From Micropterix aruncella (taxonomy: Eukaryota; Arthropoda; Insecta; Lepidoptera; Micropterigidae), in the NCBI GenBank assembly GCA_944548615.1, contig OX155980.1:43031166-43095165 (forward strand): a stretch of 64,000 bases of DNA, in the 5' to 3' direction. The notes beneath the pieces are model-generated. The model was given only the letters and a program-made list of their open reading frames with translations. It did not search any database and was not told the DNA's origin. Of this stretch, positions 10,916 through 21,909 are shown piece by piece (positions within the stretch are counted from its first letter, which is position 1; each line of letters begins with the position of its first letter). The position numbers and the translations under genes were made by a program.

Positions 10916-11780
10916 AATGAACAAAGTGTACCTACCCGAGACACCGTGTAAGCGGTGTGTCTGTGTTGGTGAGGAATTTTTCGATGTTTATATTTCGTCG
11001 TTCTTCGAGTAGGCATATTTCGGTCTTTCATGCTTAGCTGCTGTTTAAATTTATCTACTGTAGTCCGCTCCACATATGAAGATATATGAAACCATGCGAA
11101 TCAACTGCTATTTTTGGTTTATTAAAAAAAATATTTTTCAAGTTATGAAATTGCCTTGCGATTTGAATTGAAATAACATTAACGTGTTTTTACAATATAT
11201 TGATTTACTTATTATCTCCGCCATTATATTCGGCATTGTTCCCGTGCGCGTAGAGCGGCTAGAATCGATGCTGCAGCATATGCAATTTTTGATGAACTAT
11301 CTAGTATGTAGATTGAGCGCGGCCAAAAGCTAGTTCCAACAGTCTTATCCGCACAGAACTCAACATAATAATCCTAATGCTTGCAACGCATTTGTACTAT
11401 TGGCGAGAGGAAGGGCGATTTGGTTCCATAATTAGACAAATAAAAGAGAAACGGAGATGTCAACGGCTATAAAAAACCTTTACTCATGTTTCCGCAGAAA
11501 TTTGATGAGCTACTCATTAAAATTGAATCGACACTAGCGTGCTGAGAAGCAAACCTGTTTCCACGTGCTCAAGAGCACACCACTATTCGTTCACCGTCGT
11601 CCACCCACGCCTCAGGTAGCATGCTAGAAAATCAAACAACTGTTGATTTGTGAGCATACTCCAAATGCGCATGGTCATTACTAGCTATGTTCTCACACAC
11701 ATGCCACTAAGTGGCAATTGCTCAATAGCAGCATGCTTTTGTTCTATTAATGAGCATGTTTGTCGGTAGCGAAAAAATGT
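10916..11780. other. Non-coding flank right of the hAT element
   Basis: Continuation of the sequence the hAT element split. No gene recognised. Mixed AT-rich sequence without obvious repeats. Confidence 0.4.
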
Positions 11781-11782
11781 TA

Positions 11783-12125
11783 GTTTTTATTTTCCAAACG
11801 TGCAAGCTGTTTCAAAACCCACTTGTGATGAAAAAGTTATTTTGTGCCTATGTCCCCAGTGTCATTGAATTTGGGGACTGCGTATGGAGTTCAATCGTAT
11901 GGACCCAATCAAACAAATCCAAAATAGTTCACGAGGACAATGAACTATCGCGAACAACTGGTATTTGAAACGATTGCGTAAAATACCTCAATTTTAATAC
12001 CTTGGAAAACCGCCGCATAGTAGCTGACATTGAATTGCTGACGATATCTTTTACAACCAGTTGGACTCTGCTGCAATATTATCATTAGTAAACCTATGTG
12101 CGCCTACAAAACAAACAAGGTGGAA
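11783..12125 (+). pseudogene. Degenerate RT C-terminal fragment of a jockey-like LINE
   Basis: The frame around 11800-11930 reads FQNPLVMKKLFCAYVPSVIE then FGDCVWSS, matching the thumb segment 'LYxxxVRSxLEYxxxVWSP' of jockey-type reverse transcriptases. Further on, LENRRIVADIELL and then, after a frameshift, ILSLVNLCAPTKQTRW match the conserved C-terminal tail. At least two frameshifts separate these pieces, so the copy is dead and old. Confidence 0.6.
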
Positions 12126-12143
12126 CCCCTTACTTTTCATTTA

Positions 12144-12226
12144 CTAAGTTCCAATACCAATTACCAAGTTCCTTAATATACCAAGTTACTTATTATACCA
12201 AGTTCCAATACCAATTACCAAGTTGC
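12144..12226. repeat. Short interrupted tandem repeat
   Basis: The phrase AAGTTCCAATACCAATTACC occurs twice, with further ACCAAGTT units between, making a small irregular tandem array directly after the LINE fragment. Confidence 0.6.
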
Positions 12227-12553
12227 AATTTTAACCGTGTTATGGACACGTAAAATAATAGGTTTGGTGGCACTGTTGTTGATATTTTTATGTTTCGACA
12301 CGAATTTTTCGTTTTGAAAATGAATGGGAAACGCACCCATGTCAAAGCGCACCGAAGACTTCACCGGTGCGGGAAGACTTTTGTCTGGAGTATTAGAAGG
12401 CAACGTTGTGTCAATATTTCATTTTACTATAAAACACGTGCGTTTTAAAAATTTTTAATCAATCGACTATTTTTCGCGATCGAATTTTTATATCATTATT
12501 TTTTGAGCCTTGTAACATTGCGACCATTGCTGATCTATTGTGCTTGCCACCTA
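12227..12553. other. Non-coding, nothing recognised
   Basis: A short minus-strand frame at 12215-12403 shows no family resemblance. No repeat or RNA was seen. Confidence 0.4.
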
Positions 12554-12559
12554 CTACAG

Positions 12560-12842
12560 TTCTGCGCTAAGCCTCGTGTCATATAAGAACCGCAACAGGC
12601 TTTTGGCGCCTGATTGTTTTACCTCCTCAGTTTGGAGGTAATGACCACCCAAGTGGGTGTAACTTTTACGCATCAGCGGGCAACATTTTCCTCTCCTCCT
12701 CCTCCTTTCCTCTGCCTCTTGGCAGAACCTGCACATTTTCGTGTCCCGGAGCTTGAGGTTGTACATGTGTTTGTTCAGGCCACAATGCCCCGTGAGCGCC
12801 CTCACTATAGTCGCCGTCATACAAACCGATGACCGGCCCCGT
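12560..12842 (-). pseudogene. RNase H C-terminal fragment of a non-LTR element
   Basis: On the minus strand the frame begins near 12820 and reads ALTGHCGLNKHMYNLKLRD then CRFCQEAEE. This is the familiar 'LTGH..LxxHLxxLxL.....CRxCxE' end of RNase H-bearing LINEs, in which an HCCH-like cysteine motif closes the polyprotein. An insertion of Arg/Glu-rich sequence disturbs the region after CQEAEE, but the frame then continues to a stop near 12554. The upstream part is probably the fragment at 13790-14000. Confidence 0.55.
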
Positions 12843-12851
12843 ACCTGCCAT

Positions 12852-13428
<577 letters not shown>

Positions 13429-13789
13429 TTATATGTACTATTTTATTAATCACTATTTCACTAATCATGTAATTGTCTAGTGATTGAAATATTGCGTGTA
13501 AAGCGTTGTAAGTTATTTGCAATGTTGTAAGTTACATACTTATTTATTTATTTATGACGGCTGAGTTTTTTAATAGCGACAAGCTTCAAGTGAGTGGTTT
13601 AGTACATCGATTTTCGATTTTCTGGCTTAGTTTGATGTACTGAATCGCCACTTATAAAAAAATCAACCTGTGTAACAAACAATATCGACAATATCGATAT
13701 TTCTTTATGCGACATGACATGACATTACCTTTACTACAGATCTGATTGAGAGATCGTAACGTTATGAAAGTGCGAAAGGGATGTCATGA

Positions 13790-14000
13790 TTCTAATGATT
13801 TTTGGCCCAGTCATCAGTTTGTATGGCGGCGACTATAGTATGCGTAGATTGCTCCTATTTAGCGATAAGGCCTCACGGGCAGTACGGTCGTAAGCCTTAA
13901 TTAGCGCTTTGGAATGATTCGACCCTGGCGTGTTGTTCCAGTGGTTGACGGATTGTTCTAAACATATATTTTTGAGCATGAGGTTTGCAAGGCTTTTTGG
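13790..14000 (-). pseudogene. RNase H-region fragment of a non-LTR element
   Basis: A minus-strand frame reads QSVNHWNNTPGSNHSKALIK then LSLNRSNLRIL. This fits the helix preceding the conserved LTGH tail in RNase H-bearing LINEs. The expected tail is not adjacent but appears at 12560-12842, beyond the TA tract, so one old element has probably been split. A 30-bp word near 13803-13838 recurs in inverted form near 12806-12842 and may mark the rearrangement. Confidence 0.4.
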
Positions 14001-14036
14001 TATGCCACATTTATTTAATATTTACGCGGCGACAGG

Positions 14037-14216
14037 CGAGGGTTGAAAACCCCGCCCACTACCCGGGCAGTTCAAACGACATGGGTCGTTTTATCTGCCC
14101 AGGATGTCATGCAACGACAACTTCATGCGTGCCGGAAGGGTAGCGCGTGAGGGGTGAGCGAACGGAGACCTTAGGAAGGATTCTCCGGGCTTCAGCCCAC
14201 GCCGGCACCCCGTAAA
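14037..14216. other. GC-rich segment with hairpin
   Basis: An abrupt GC-rich block lies between AT-rich sequences. It holds an inverted repeat at about 14078-14120 (CCGGGCAGTTCAAACGAC pairing with GTCGTTTTATCTGCCCAGG around ATGG). It directly precedes the 3' side of the minus-strand R1-like fragment and may be its 3' untranslated end. This is an inference. Confidence 0.35.
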
Positions 14217-14330
14217 CCGTTTATTTATACTTCAAAATGTTTACAATTATTACTTAATTACTAAACTAAACTAGGCGACTAAGCGGTAACATATTTTATT
14301 ATTTATATAGTATAATATATTATTTTTATT

Positions 14331-15440
14331 TCAATGATGAGGCGGTGGAAAGTATGCTTCATGCGGCGTGTCGAAAAAAAATAAAAACGGGCAGCAAACA
14401 GCAGGGGCGCCGTCGGAGACGTCGACGACCGGGATCCTGTGAAAGGGCAAGCACCCACAGGGGCGATTAGGGACGATACAGTACGGGCGACTTCGGATGA
14501 TGAAGCAGCCCACGGCTCGCACCACTAAGAGGGGGGGGGGGGGTTCCCCCGGAGGAGGATAGCCCATCTGCCTCAGATCCTCCCAGAGGGACACCCAGTG
14601 ATCCACAAACTCGCGAAACGCAGCAAAGCAAACCCTACAACTTACCAAGTCCGCATACCAACCACAAACAACATTTCCGCTCGTGCGGCGTTGAGCTTGG
14701 GGCATGTCCAAACGATGTGTTCGGCCATCTGGCGACCAGTGCCACACGAGCACCAGGGATCGTCGTTGAGTCCAAGGTCAAATAACTTGGCTTTGAACTC
14801 ACCGTGACCCCCAATGAGCTGAGTGATATGGTGGTCAAGCCGCAGAAAATCCTTGTTTATCATCCGCTCGGACACCGATGGAAAGAAGCTATGGGTAAGG
14901 CGGCCCGTGCCGCCGCCGTCCCACCGCTCCTGCCAGACGCGCAGACTCTCCGCCCGAATACGACGGGACCAGCCCACCAACGTGGAGGACGCCGGGTCCA
15001 TCGACAGACTAAATTAGTCTACCGGCACCCCTCGTCGAATCCATGACACGGCTGCCCGCTCCAGAACCTCCAGATCGATCGGAAAAACTCCAGCGAGGAC
15101 GGGAAGAGCGAGAGTAGAGGTCGTCCGGTACGCGCCAGTAATCGCCACAAGCGGGAGACGCTGGCCACGCAGCAGGACAACGCGCATGGCCTCCGATATG
15201 GATGGCCACGCCCAAGCACGCGCGGCATAAGCCACCTGCGGGACAAAAACACCCTTGTAGAGCAGTCTGATGGCCGGGGAGCGGATGTCCCACTCGGCCC
15301 TGCTGGAGCGACGAATGGCGAAGAAAAGATCTCGCGATTTCGTAGCCTCGGTTTTCGCGTGTAAAAGATGCGACAGGGACGCCGACAACGAGACCCCCAG
15401 GTATCGAACGGACTGCGGAAAAGCCACAGGACGTCCTCCA
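14331..15440 (-). pseudogene. R1-clade non-LTR retrotransposon, C-terminal half, broken
   Basis: Reading on the minus strand from 15427: SVRYLGVSLSASLSHLLHAK, LLYKGVFVPQVAYAARAWA, and a stretch with LLRGQRLPLVAITGAYRTTS then LAGVFPIDLEVLERAA. This order (RT thumb, then the 'QR..LxxItxAYRTtSt..L.VlaGv.PidL' block) is characteristic of the R1 clade. An in-frame TAA at 15014-15016 is followed by more matching sequence ending in the Cys/His tail CSCGTGRQMAEHIVWTC. A frameshift lies near 14640, beyond which VDHWVSLWEDLRQMGY is in another frame. RT catalytic motifs are missing because the copy is cut at about 15450, where a plus-strand LINE begins. Confidence 0.8.
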
Positions 15441-15459
15441 ACCCGGATAAGTATTGGGT

Positions 15460-16430
15460 GGATTTAAGTCTGACTGGGTAAAAATAACATCTGGAGTCCC
15501 ACAAGGTAGTCTACTAGGACCACTATTGTTTACTATATATTTAAACGATATCAACCAATGCTTCAACCTTTGTAAATTCCTCCTTTTTGCTGATGATATG
15601 AAGGTTTATGCACCGGTAAGGACATTGGACGATTATATATCATTTCAAAAAGATCTAGATAGACTGTCTCTTTACTGCTCGGCAAACCGATTACACATCA
15701 ATTCTTCTAAGTGCGCAATTGTTAGTTTTACAAGGAATACTAAAACGCTAAATTTTAGCTACAATTTAAATGGACTTCTCATCCCAAGAAAATCTGTTAT
15801 AAAGGACTTGGGTGTTATTATAGACAGTAAATTAAATTTAATTTCCCACATTGACACAATAACTGCCAAAGCATACAGTATGCTGAACTTTATTCTCAGA
15901 CTAGCCAAGCAGTTTAATTATAATAGGTCCCTTATAATTTTATATTATGCTTATGTCCGCAGTCACCTCGAATACGCTTCGCAAATTTGGTCTCCTTGTT
16001 ACAATATTCACGTCAATAGGATCGAACGCATTCAAAACATGTTCTTAAAAAATCTAAATTATCGGTCTTATGTAACTTTTTCAGATTATAACGAAGCTGG
16101 TGACTATCATGGGCTTATACCATTAGAAATGAGAAGAGTTCATTCAGATGTAATATTCCTATACAAGATATTAAATGGCTTTATCGATTGTTCTGAACTG
16201 CTTCAGCTTATAAATTTCCATGTACCCCCACGGCCTTCCCGCCAATTCAACTTATTTCATCTACCTTAAGTAAGCACAAACTACGCCCAAAATAATTACA
16301 TTTACCGAGTATCTCATTTCTGCAATACCAAGCTAAGCGAAATTGACCTGTTTAATACAACTGCGACTGCGCTCAAGACTCTTATTCCAGGTCTTCTGAA
16401 AGGCAATATTCAAGGACGATGGAAATAATT
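15460..16430 (+). pseudogene. Jockey-like LINE RT, 5' truncated, one in-frame stop
   Basis: The frame enters at the RT palm: SGVPQGSLLGPLLF, then LLFADDMKVY with the catalytic FADD pair, then a thumb with YAYVRSHLEYASQIWSP. The end of the domain carries GLIPLEMRR and FLYKILNGFIDCSELL. TAA at 16267-16269 interrupts the tail, but the same frame continues with STNYAQNNYIYRVSHFCN and DLFNTT to about 16428, matching the tail of the antisense element at 57838-59859. The annotated ATG at 15454 is not a real start, because the join to the R1 fragment falls just before the RT sequence. Family role: target-primed reverse transcription. This copy is dead. Confidence 0.85.
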
Positions 16431-16613
16431 ATATTATATTTTTTCTTCTTTCTTTTCTTTCTTCAATATTAATATAAACCATAAAATTTCCCTAATAATA
16501 AAATAATAAAATAAAATATTATTAAAACAAAATTTATATCTTTAATTCCCTCCACTTCCTCCTATCCCATTCTTAGGCGACTGTATATTTTTACTATCTT
16601 TAAGTGGAAACTT
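16431..16613. other. AT-rich tail region of the preceding LINE
   Basis: A pyrimidine-rich tract followed by AATAATAAAATAATAAAATA-type repeats, probably the 3' untranslated end of the preceding LINE. Confidence 0.4.
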
Positions 16614-16689
16614 TTAACTGGCATTGTAGTCTATAAATAAAATTCTGATATTTCTCCTGTAATAGCTGTAAGTTTCCTTAATAATAATA

Positions 16690-16905
16690 AAATAAAAATA
16701 AAATAAGCGGTTTACGCTGGAGACAGTACGCTGGTTTAACAATAAGGCTTGCGACTTGGCTGGAGAGAAAGAAAGCCTGTTGCGCTTTCCCCAATCGAGA
16801 ATCAGGTCAATCGAACAGGCCGCCCTTCTCTCAACCTCGGCACGACTCTTGCCGCCCATCAGGAGGGTATGCCACAGCAAGGTTCAGGGCCGTATAACGT
16901 TCCCT
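16690..16905 (-). pseudogene. RT fragment of a non-LTR element
   Basis: A minus-strand frame reads GKSRAEVERRAACSIDLILD then WGKRNRLSFSPAKSQALLL. This corresponds to the segment after the catalytic FADD in R1- and jockey-type RTs ('...L..v..Wg..n.LxfspxKsxxllf'). No other RT motif is attached. It lies next to an RNase H fragment in the wrong order to be one element, so two remnants are juxtaposed. Confidence 0.6.
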
Positions 16906-16916
16906 TTGCTCCCGTC

Positions 16917-17252
16917 TTAGCAAGTTAGTCGGTTTTTTTTATTTCCCTCGATTCCTGCATGGCCGGGAACCCATCTTAGAACTACACTGTTCTTTTCGCT
17001 CAGGGAATTCAGTAGTGATACGCAGTTTTGCAGCAGATTTGAATTAATGGTATTCGAGGCTAGTGCTATAAGAGCTGCCTTGCTATCCGAGTGGATATAG
17101 ATACGGTGGTTGGCGTAGTTCTTGGAGAATATTGATTTGCGGCGTGTGCAAAACGCAGTGCCATAAGGCAATAAAGGCGATTGGAAAGTTTCAGCATAGA
17201 CGCTATCGTGACGTTTCGTATTTACCTGTTGCTTGTGGGGAGGTCGTAGCAT
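16917..17252 (-). pseudogene. RNase H domain fragment of a non-LTR element
   Basis: A minus-strand frame carries RIYIHSDSKAALIALAS, then LLQNCVSLLNSL and VVLRWVPGHAGIEGN. These are the second-aspartate and His-loop motifs of LINE-encoded RNase H. The N-terminal part is out of frame or lost, and the frame ends in a lysine run before a stop. RNase H would remove RNA from the RNA-DNA hybrid during retrotransposition; here only a relic remains. Confidence 0.7.
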
Positions 17253-18226
17253 AAAATATCGACGAAATTGCTATACCCATGATGGCGACACAGGGTTTAA
17301 GTCGGTTGAAATAGAGGAGAGAGATCCCCCTACGATCTCCTTGACGAGATACAAGTTTGTCGGCCCTCACCTCACAGACTTATCGAGATGAGATGAAATG
17401 AGCGCAGGGCAAGGATTTTTAAAATATTATTTTGCGATTAAGTCGGAATTAGTAAGATAGTACACTAAGTATTTTATTCGACCATTTGATGCCATGGTAT
17501 TTCTGATTAGCCACATAAAAAAAGAATACATAAAAGAAAAGAAGTTAAATATTTGGAGGACTATCAATTGTCATCACGTTGGCAAGTAAGAGCTTCATCA
17601 CTTAGAGAACCACATATTATATGGAAACGCATATTCATAGTTAACATTCAAGAAATTTGTCTGTAAGGAATGTGATCGTATTTTTGGTAGAGTGGACTAT
17701 TTCCCGATAATTTAATGCGTGACCTGCGGAACTAATAAATTGATATAATCATTGTCAATAATGATATTTTAAAATATTTAAATTAAAGTTAAATACCGAT
17801 TTTGAAAGAATCGCTAAGTACCGATTTTAAATGAAAGATAAATAAATTTTGAATAAATCGCATTTTCTGCACTTGCGCGATATTCACAAGCGTTTTTCTA
17901 CTCCAAACGGAGAAATCACGTAACAAATTTACTTTCTATCGATGCTTTTTAAGGAATTTGGTATATTAAAGGGGAACTATCAAAAATAAGAAAACCCCGG
18001 TATATTTGACAAAATCCAACAGAATATTTGACAGTTTGTAAGGGTTTCCTAACAGGGGATTTTAAAATGTTATATATACCCATTGTATCACGATTGCGCA
18101 GCCAGACTATACAGTCACTGTTCAACCAGTCATTTTACTGAGACCACACTTACATAAGGCACAGAAAAAGTTGACGTTAACTACATATTATTAACCCCTC
18201 AAATGAATGGCGATTAGCTCGGGTTT
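17253..18226. other. AT-rich non-coding stretch
   Basis: No coding frame, RNA or repeat recognised. It ends at the palindromic element. Confidence 0.4.
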
Positions 18227-18394
18227 GCCTACGGCAAAATGTATATAAATTTATATTTACATTTACATTTACATTTACATAGAGCGGGGTTTACTATAGA
18301 GCTATAGCATTACTATAGAGCGGATTACTATAGAGCGGCGCACATTTACATTTATATAAATTTATATACATTTTGTATACATTGTGCCATAGGC
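18227..18394. mobile_element. Small palindromic MITE-like element
   Basis: GCCTACGGCAAAATGTATAT on the left is mirrored by ATATACATTTTGTATACATT followed by GTGCCATAGGC on the right, giving terminal inverted repeats of about 40 bp. The centre holds (ACATTT)n and three copies of ACTATAGAGCGG-like words. It has no coding capacity. Its superfamily is not identified. Confidence 0.55.
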
Positions 18395-18929
18395 ATCCAT
18401 TATTGGACGCCTCACATGGAGGATTTAGGAAAAAATAGCGCCATGGCTATCGTAGAGGTCAGGAAGCTCAACAGTTTCCTTTTGCATTGTGCATTTTCAG
18501 CAAGTTTAGAGTAAAAACCTTACCTAAGATTATAAATGCGAAATTGTGTTTGTTTTTACACGACTACCCAACAAAAGGGAGTGTAATGTGTTCAGGATTC
18601 ATGTATGTATGTTTCCTGTTTCTTTATTCCACCATAACTTCTAAAGGTTTGCACTGATTTAGAAGTGTATAGTATTGTTAAAATCGTTATATTATAAGGT
18701 ACCTAAACTACCCAAATGCCATATTAATAATTTTCTAAATGTTCAAATATCAAAAAATGAAGATAGATATATCGTATTTAGTATAAACGTTTAATATCAA
18801 TGGGCCTTGGATAAGGCCCGTCGACTGACTCACAGAATGCGCAATCGTCTTTAAGCACTGGATGTTTATAGAGATAACACGCGTCAACAGGGGGCGTAGC
18901 GGAGCTTCCGTAAAATGAGTTTTGTTTTA
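18395..18929. other. Non-coding, nothing recognised
   Basis: No reading frame or repeat shared with other parts of the window was noticed. Confidence 0.35.
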
Positions 18930-20075
18930 ACGAAGAACTTTATTCTCTATAATACGTTCTTTTTAGCGCGTGCAAATACTTTTTCTAATTTTAAATACAG
19001 TAGCAATTACAAATACATTCATAACTTTTTGTAACGGCAGTCGTGTTTTTTAATTCTTTAAATTATCGTTCTTGTTTACTACTATATCTTAGCACTATTA
19101 AACAGCTGGAGGACGTAAACTTAAAAAGAAAAATAAGTAGATGCTGATAGGCTACCTTTTTTATGACTATTAAACCTTTGTACCCATTAAATGATAGCTG
19201 TGACATTTTTAGATAGTATTTTTTTTTAGTATATTAGTTATTGGATTTTAACCAATATTTTGAATTTTTATTTGATCTGATTCTAACATTTCACGATTAT
19301 TATATTCAGTTATGACACCGAAGTCATAAGATTTTCTATTTGTCTTTAAAAAAGGTAAGATACTCAAACTAGTATAACTAACTGTTGTTTAACTACAGTC
19401 TAACTACTTGTAATAAAGTAATAACTTACAATATACTACGCTACCTATAGTATATTGTGACACATCCAAAAGTGATAAATTCGTCGATTGGATACGAATG
19501 TAATGGTAACGTAATGTTTGTTTATTTTATATCCCTTTTTTTTTTTGAACGGAGTTAGCCGAAGATACGGAGAGTAATATAGGCTACTTGGGGGATGAGA
19601 GTAGATGGTGGGAAGGAGGCGAAGGGTGGAGGGGTAGAGAGGGCAGGTGGAAGGGCAGGGGGCTAATTGGAAAAGGGTGGCAGAGGACGGGTTGTAGGGG
19701 GGGGGGGGGGGAGCTGGAACATGAGCAACGTCTTATCTTGTGTCTATATATAAAAAACGAACAGGGCTATCCAGTTTGGGCATAATGCCCTCCTCATAGC
19801 AGGAGCTTCCTCACCGTTATTACCACCTAGAATGGCGGGCACTCCCGCAGCGATCAACAATCTTTAACAGTACCTATTGCCATTTAGTACCAAATAATTT
19901 GCTGATGCAGATCTAGAATTTTTGACGTTTAGAGTTTAGCATTTGCTAAGGATGCGAACTGGCAGGTGATGTGAATAGAGGTAGGGGTAGAATTAACGTT
20001 ATTTTGCCCAGTAACGGTGCGATACTGGCAGGGCACGGACCTTTACATAGTTGTCAGTGTGGTTTAATTAGACGA
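18930..20075. repeat. Array module M0, copy 1
   Basis: This block recurs at 49474-50080. The two share TTTTTAGCGCG, TTTAATTCTTTAAATTAT, a GCTGGAGGACGTAAA segment, a G-rich run (GGGGGCTAATTGGAAAAGGG), and a right part ending GATGCAGATCTAGAATTTTT. A homopolymer of about 15 G lies near 19697. The first copy has roughly 400 bp of extra AT-rich sequence in its middle. No protein is supported. It sits at the left edge of the module array. Confidence 0.6.
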
Positions 20076-20900
20076 CAATGTGGCTACTAGAGTCTACTCT
20101 CAATATGATATCATAAACGTCAGTAATATAGAGAGTCAGTTTTCTAACATTCCACAATTATATCTGGCGAAGCCAACGCAGCGTCTGCTATTGCGATTTT
20201 TTGGCTTAATTTGAACAGTTGCGCTTTGAACAAGCTCCAACACAACGCGCAATCGTATCGTCACCTAATGAAACTGGGACGCGGTGAATGTTGCGCACGA
20301 TTTTTCTGCGTGAAACTAAAGAAACCTAACTTTTCAACCGACGCGACGCTTATTGAAATTTTGTTTTCTAGCTGCTTTGTATTGGGAGGAGAGCAGGAGA
20401 ATTTGGGATGAGATCGAAGCCACCGCTATGTGCAATGAGGCTGGGATTTCTAAATAGAAATGTGTGGATATTGTTGGAGTTACGATACGGATTTAATTTT
20501 CGCATCTACTCTTATATTTGCATAGGCCAAGGTCATTGTTTAATAGGTTTTAACAAATATTTTCATCGGTTTTGCGATTATTAAAGTCGCTATAAATTTT
20601 TACATCATTAATATTTTTTCATGCTCCATTTAGCAATTAATTTTGGTGAGGATTTTTATTTTTTTAATTATTGTTTTCGATTCCATCACATTGAGCGGAG
20701 AGCAATTAGTAACTCACGGAAATATTTTCTCCTACTATTCCGAAATAATTCACTGTTGTAGACCCAGTAGGAGGGATAGTGGGTGGGCATAGATTCTCGG
20801 TGACGACGGCGGGCGAAACGATAACGTGATGGGTGCTAGGGGTGGCTTGAATACTCGGCCAGTTCAGAATTTTACACGCCTAATTATGGCGCAACATTGA
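20076..20900. repeat. Old, diverged array module (M1-like)
   Basis: The segment ATGTGGCTACTAGAGTCTAC and the following TCAATATGATATCATAAACG align with the exon-like start at 45799, and CCAACGCAGCG follows at the matching distance. The similarity fades to the right. This is the most degraded copy of module M1 I could find. Confidence 0.45.
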
Positions 20901-21740
20901 GTACGGATTCTTACGAAATTATCAACCACTGTTTGTCGGTGTAGTTCTTTGTGTTAAGCGCATTAGCGTAGTTACAAAGCAGCATATATTTAATTGTAGT
21001 GTCATTAGATAATAATTTTAACCCAATATGGCTACTAAAGTTTGTACTCAATATGGAAAGATTCGTGTGAGTAGAGTGTAAAATATTACACATATATATA
21101 CACTCTTCCAAAACTTTAATTCTTGCGAAAATTCTTTATCTGTTTTGAACAGCGCATCAATTTTGTTGCGTCCTCGCGTCTGTGGTTGTTGGATGGAGAA
21201 GTCAGGTGGTTCGACACGTCGTGGTCAATGCTCGCATTGTATGATGATTATAATTGCTAGGGAAATTAGATTTTCAGCATGCGTACACATGAAACTACAT
21301 CAAGATTTTCCGTGTATATTTCTCTATAGAAGCAAAAGTATTAATCGGTCGTTCCAAGCTGCCATCTGCCATTTATTTGGCATACAATTCTGCTACACCC
21401 ATGGTTTGGGAATATATTACGGAATTACATGATTTTATTTTCTTCATCTAATTCAACTGATTCTAGTAAATTTTATGAAGTGAGCCTTGAAATCGACAAT
21501 GTTTCAGGCGCATCCCATCTACATATCTTAGGGTCCTCGAAAACGACTCTGCCAAAAGAAAATATTTTGTTTACCACAATCTGTATCCTTTCACGTAGAA
21601 TACCCACTAGTAAGCTTATTGTTTTGTAGGGCTTTTTTTGTAATACTTCACCAATATACATAACTGTTATTAAATGTACATAACTGTTATTAAAGTCATG
21701 CAAAATAAGTACGTCGTCGAAATTTTCGATGCTTTGTTAA
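20901..21740. repeat. Diverged array module (M1/M2-like)
   Basis: Contains an exon-like start at 21028 (ATGGCTACTAAAGTTTGTAC, then CGTGTGAGTAG) and a block at 21175-21290 related to the 'GGTTCGACA...CGCATTGT' part of other modules. A block at 21470-21530 is related to the AATTTTATGAAGTGA...GAAATCGA part of module M2. The modules appear in the same order as elsewhere but with substantial divergence, so this is an early copy. Confidence 0.5.
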
Positions 21741-21909
21741 CAATACTATTTTGTGGGGATAATAGAATTTTCGATTTGAGCGCACTTACAAATAATCACA
21801 GCATGTTCTGCATCCGTTTTGAATATAGCAACTCCCAACATATGCCTTAACTTGTGTGGAGAAAAGAGGTCGGTAGCTCGGAACTGTCGGAGGGTCATGG
21901 AGATGTTAC

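Noticed and set aside
14331..15566. Several overlapping frames around the R1-like fragment, on both strands
   Set aside because: Only one minus-strand frame at a time matches the R1 family. The others are shadows in GC-rich sequence.
19588..19785. Trp/Gly/Arg-rich frame in module M0
   Set aside because: It is produced by a G-rich run; the other M0 copy does not keep the frame.
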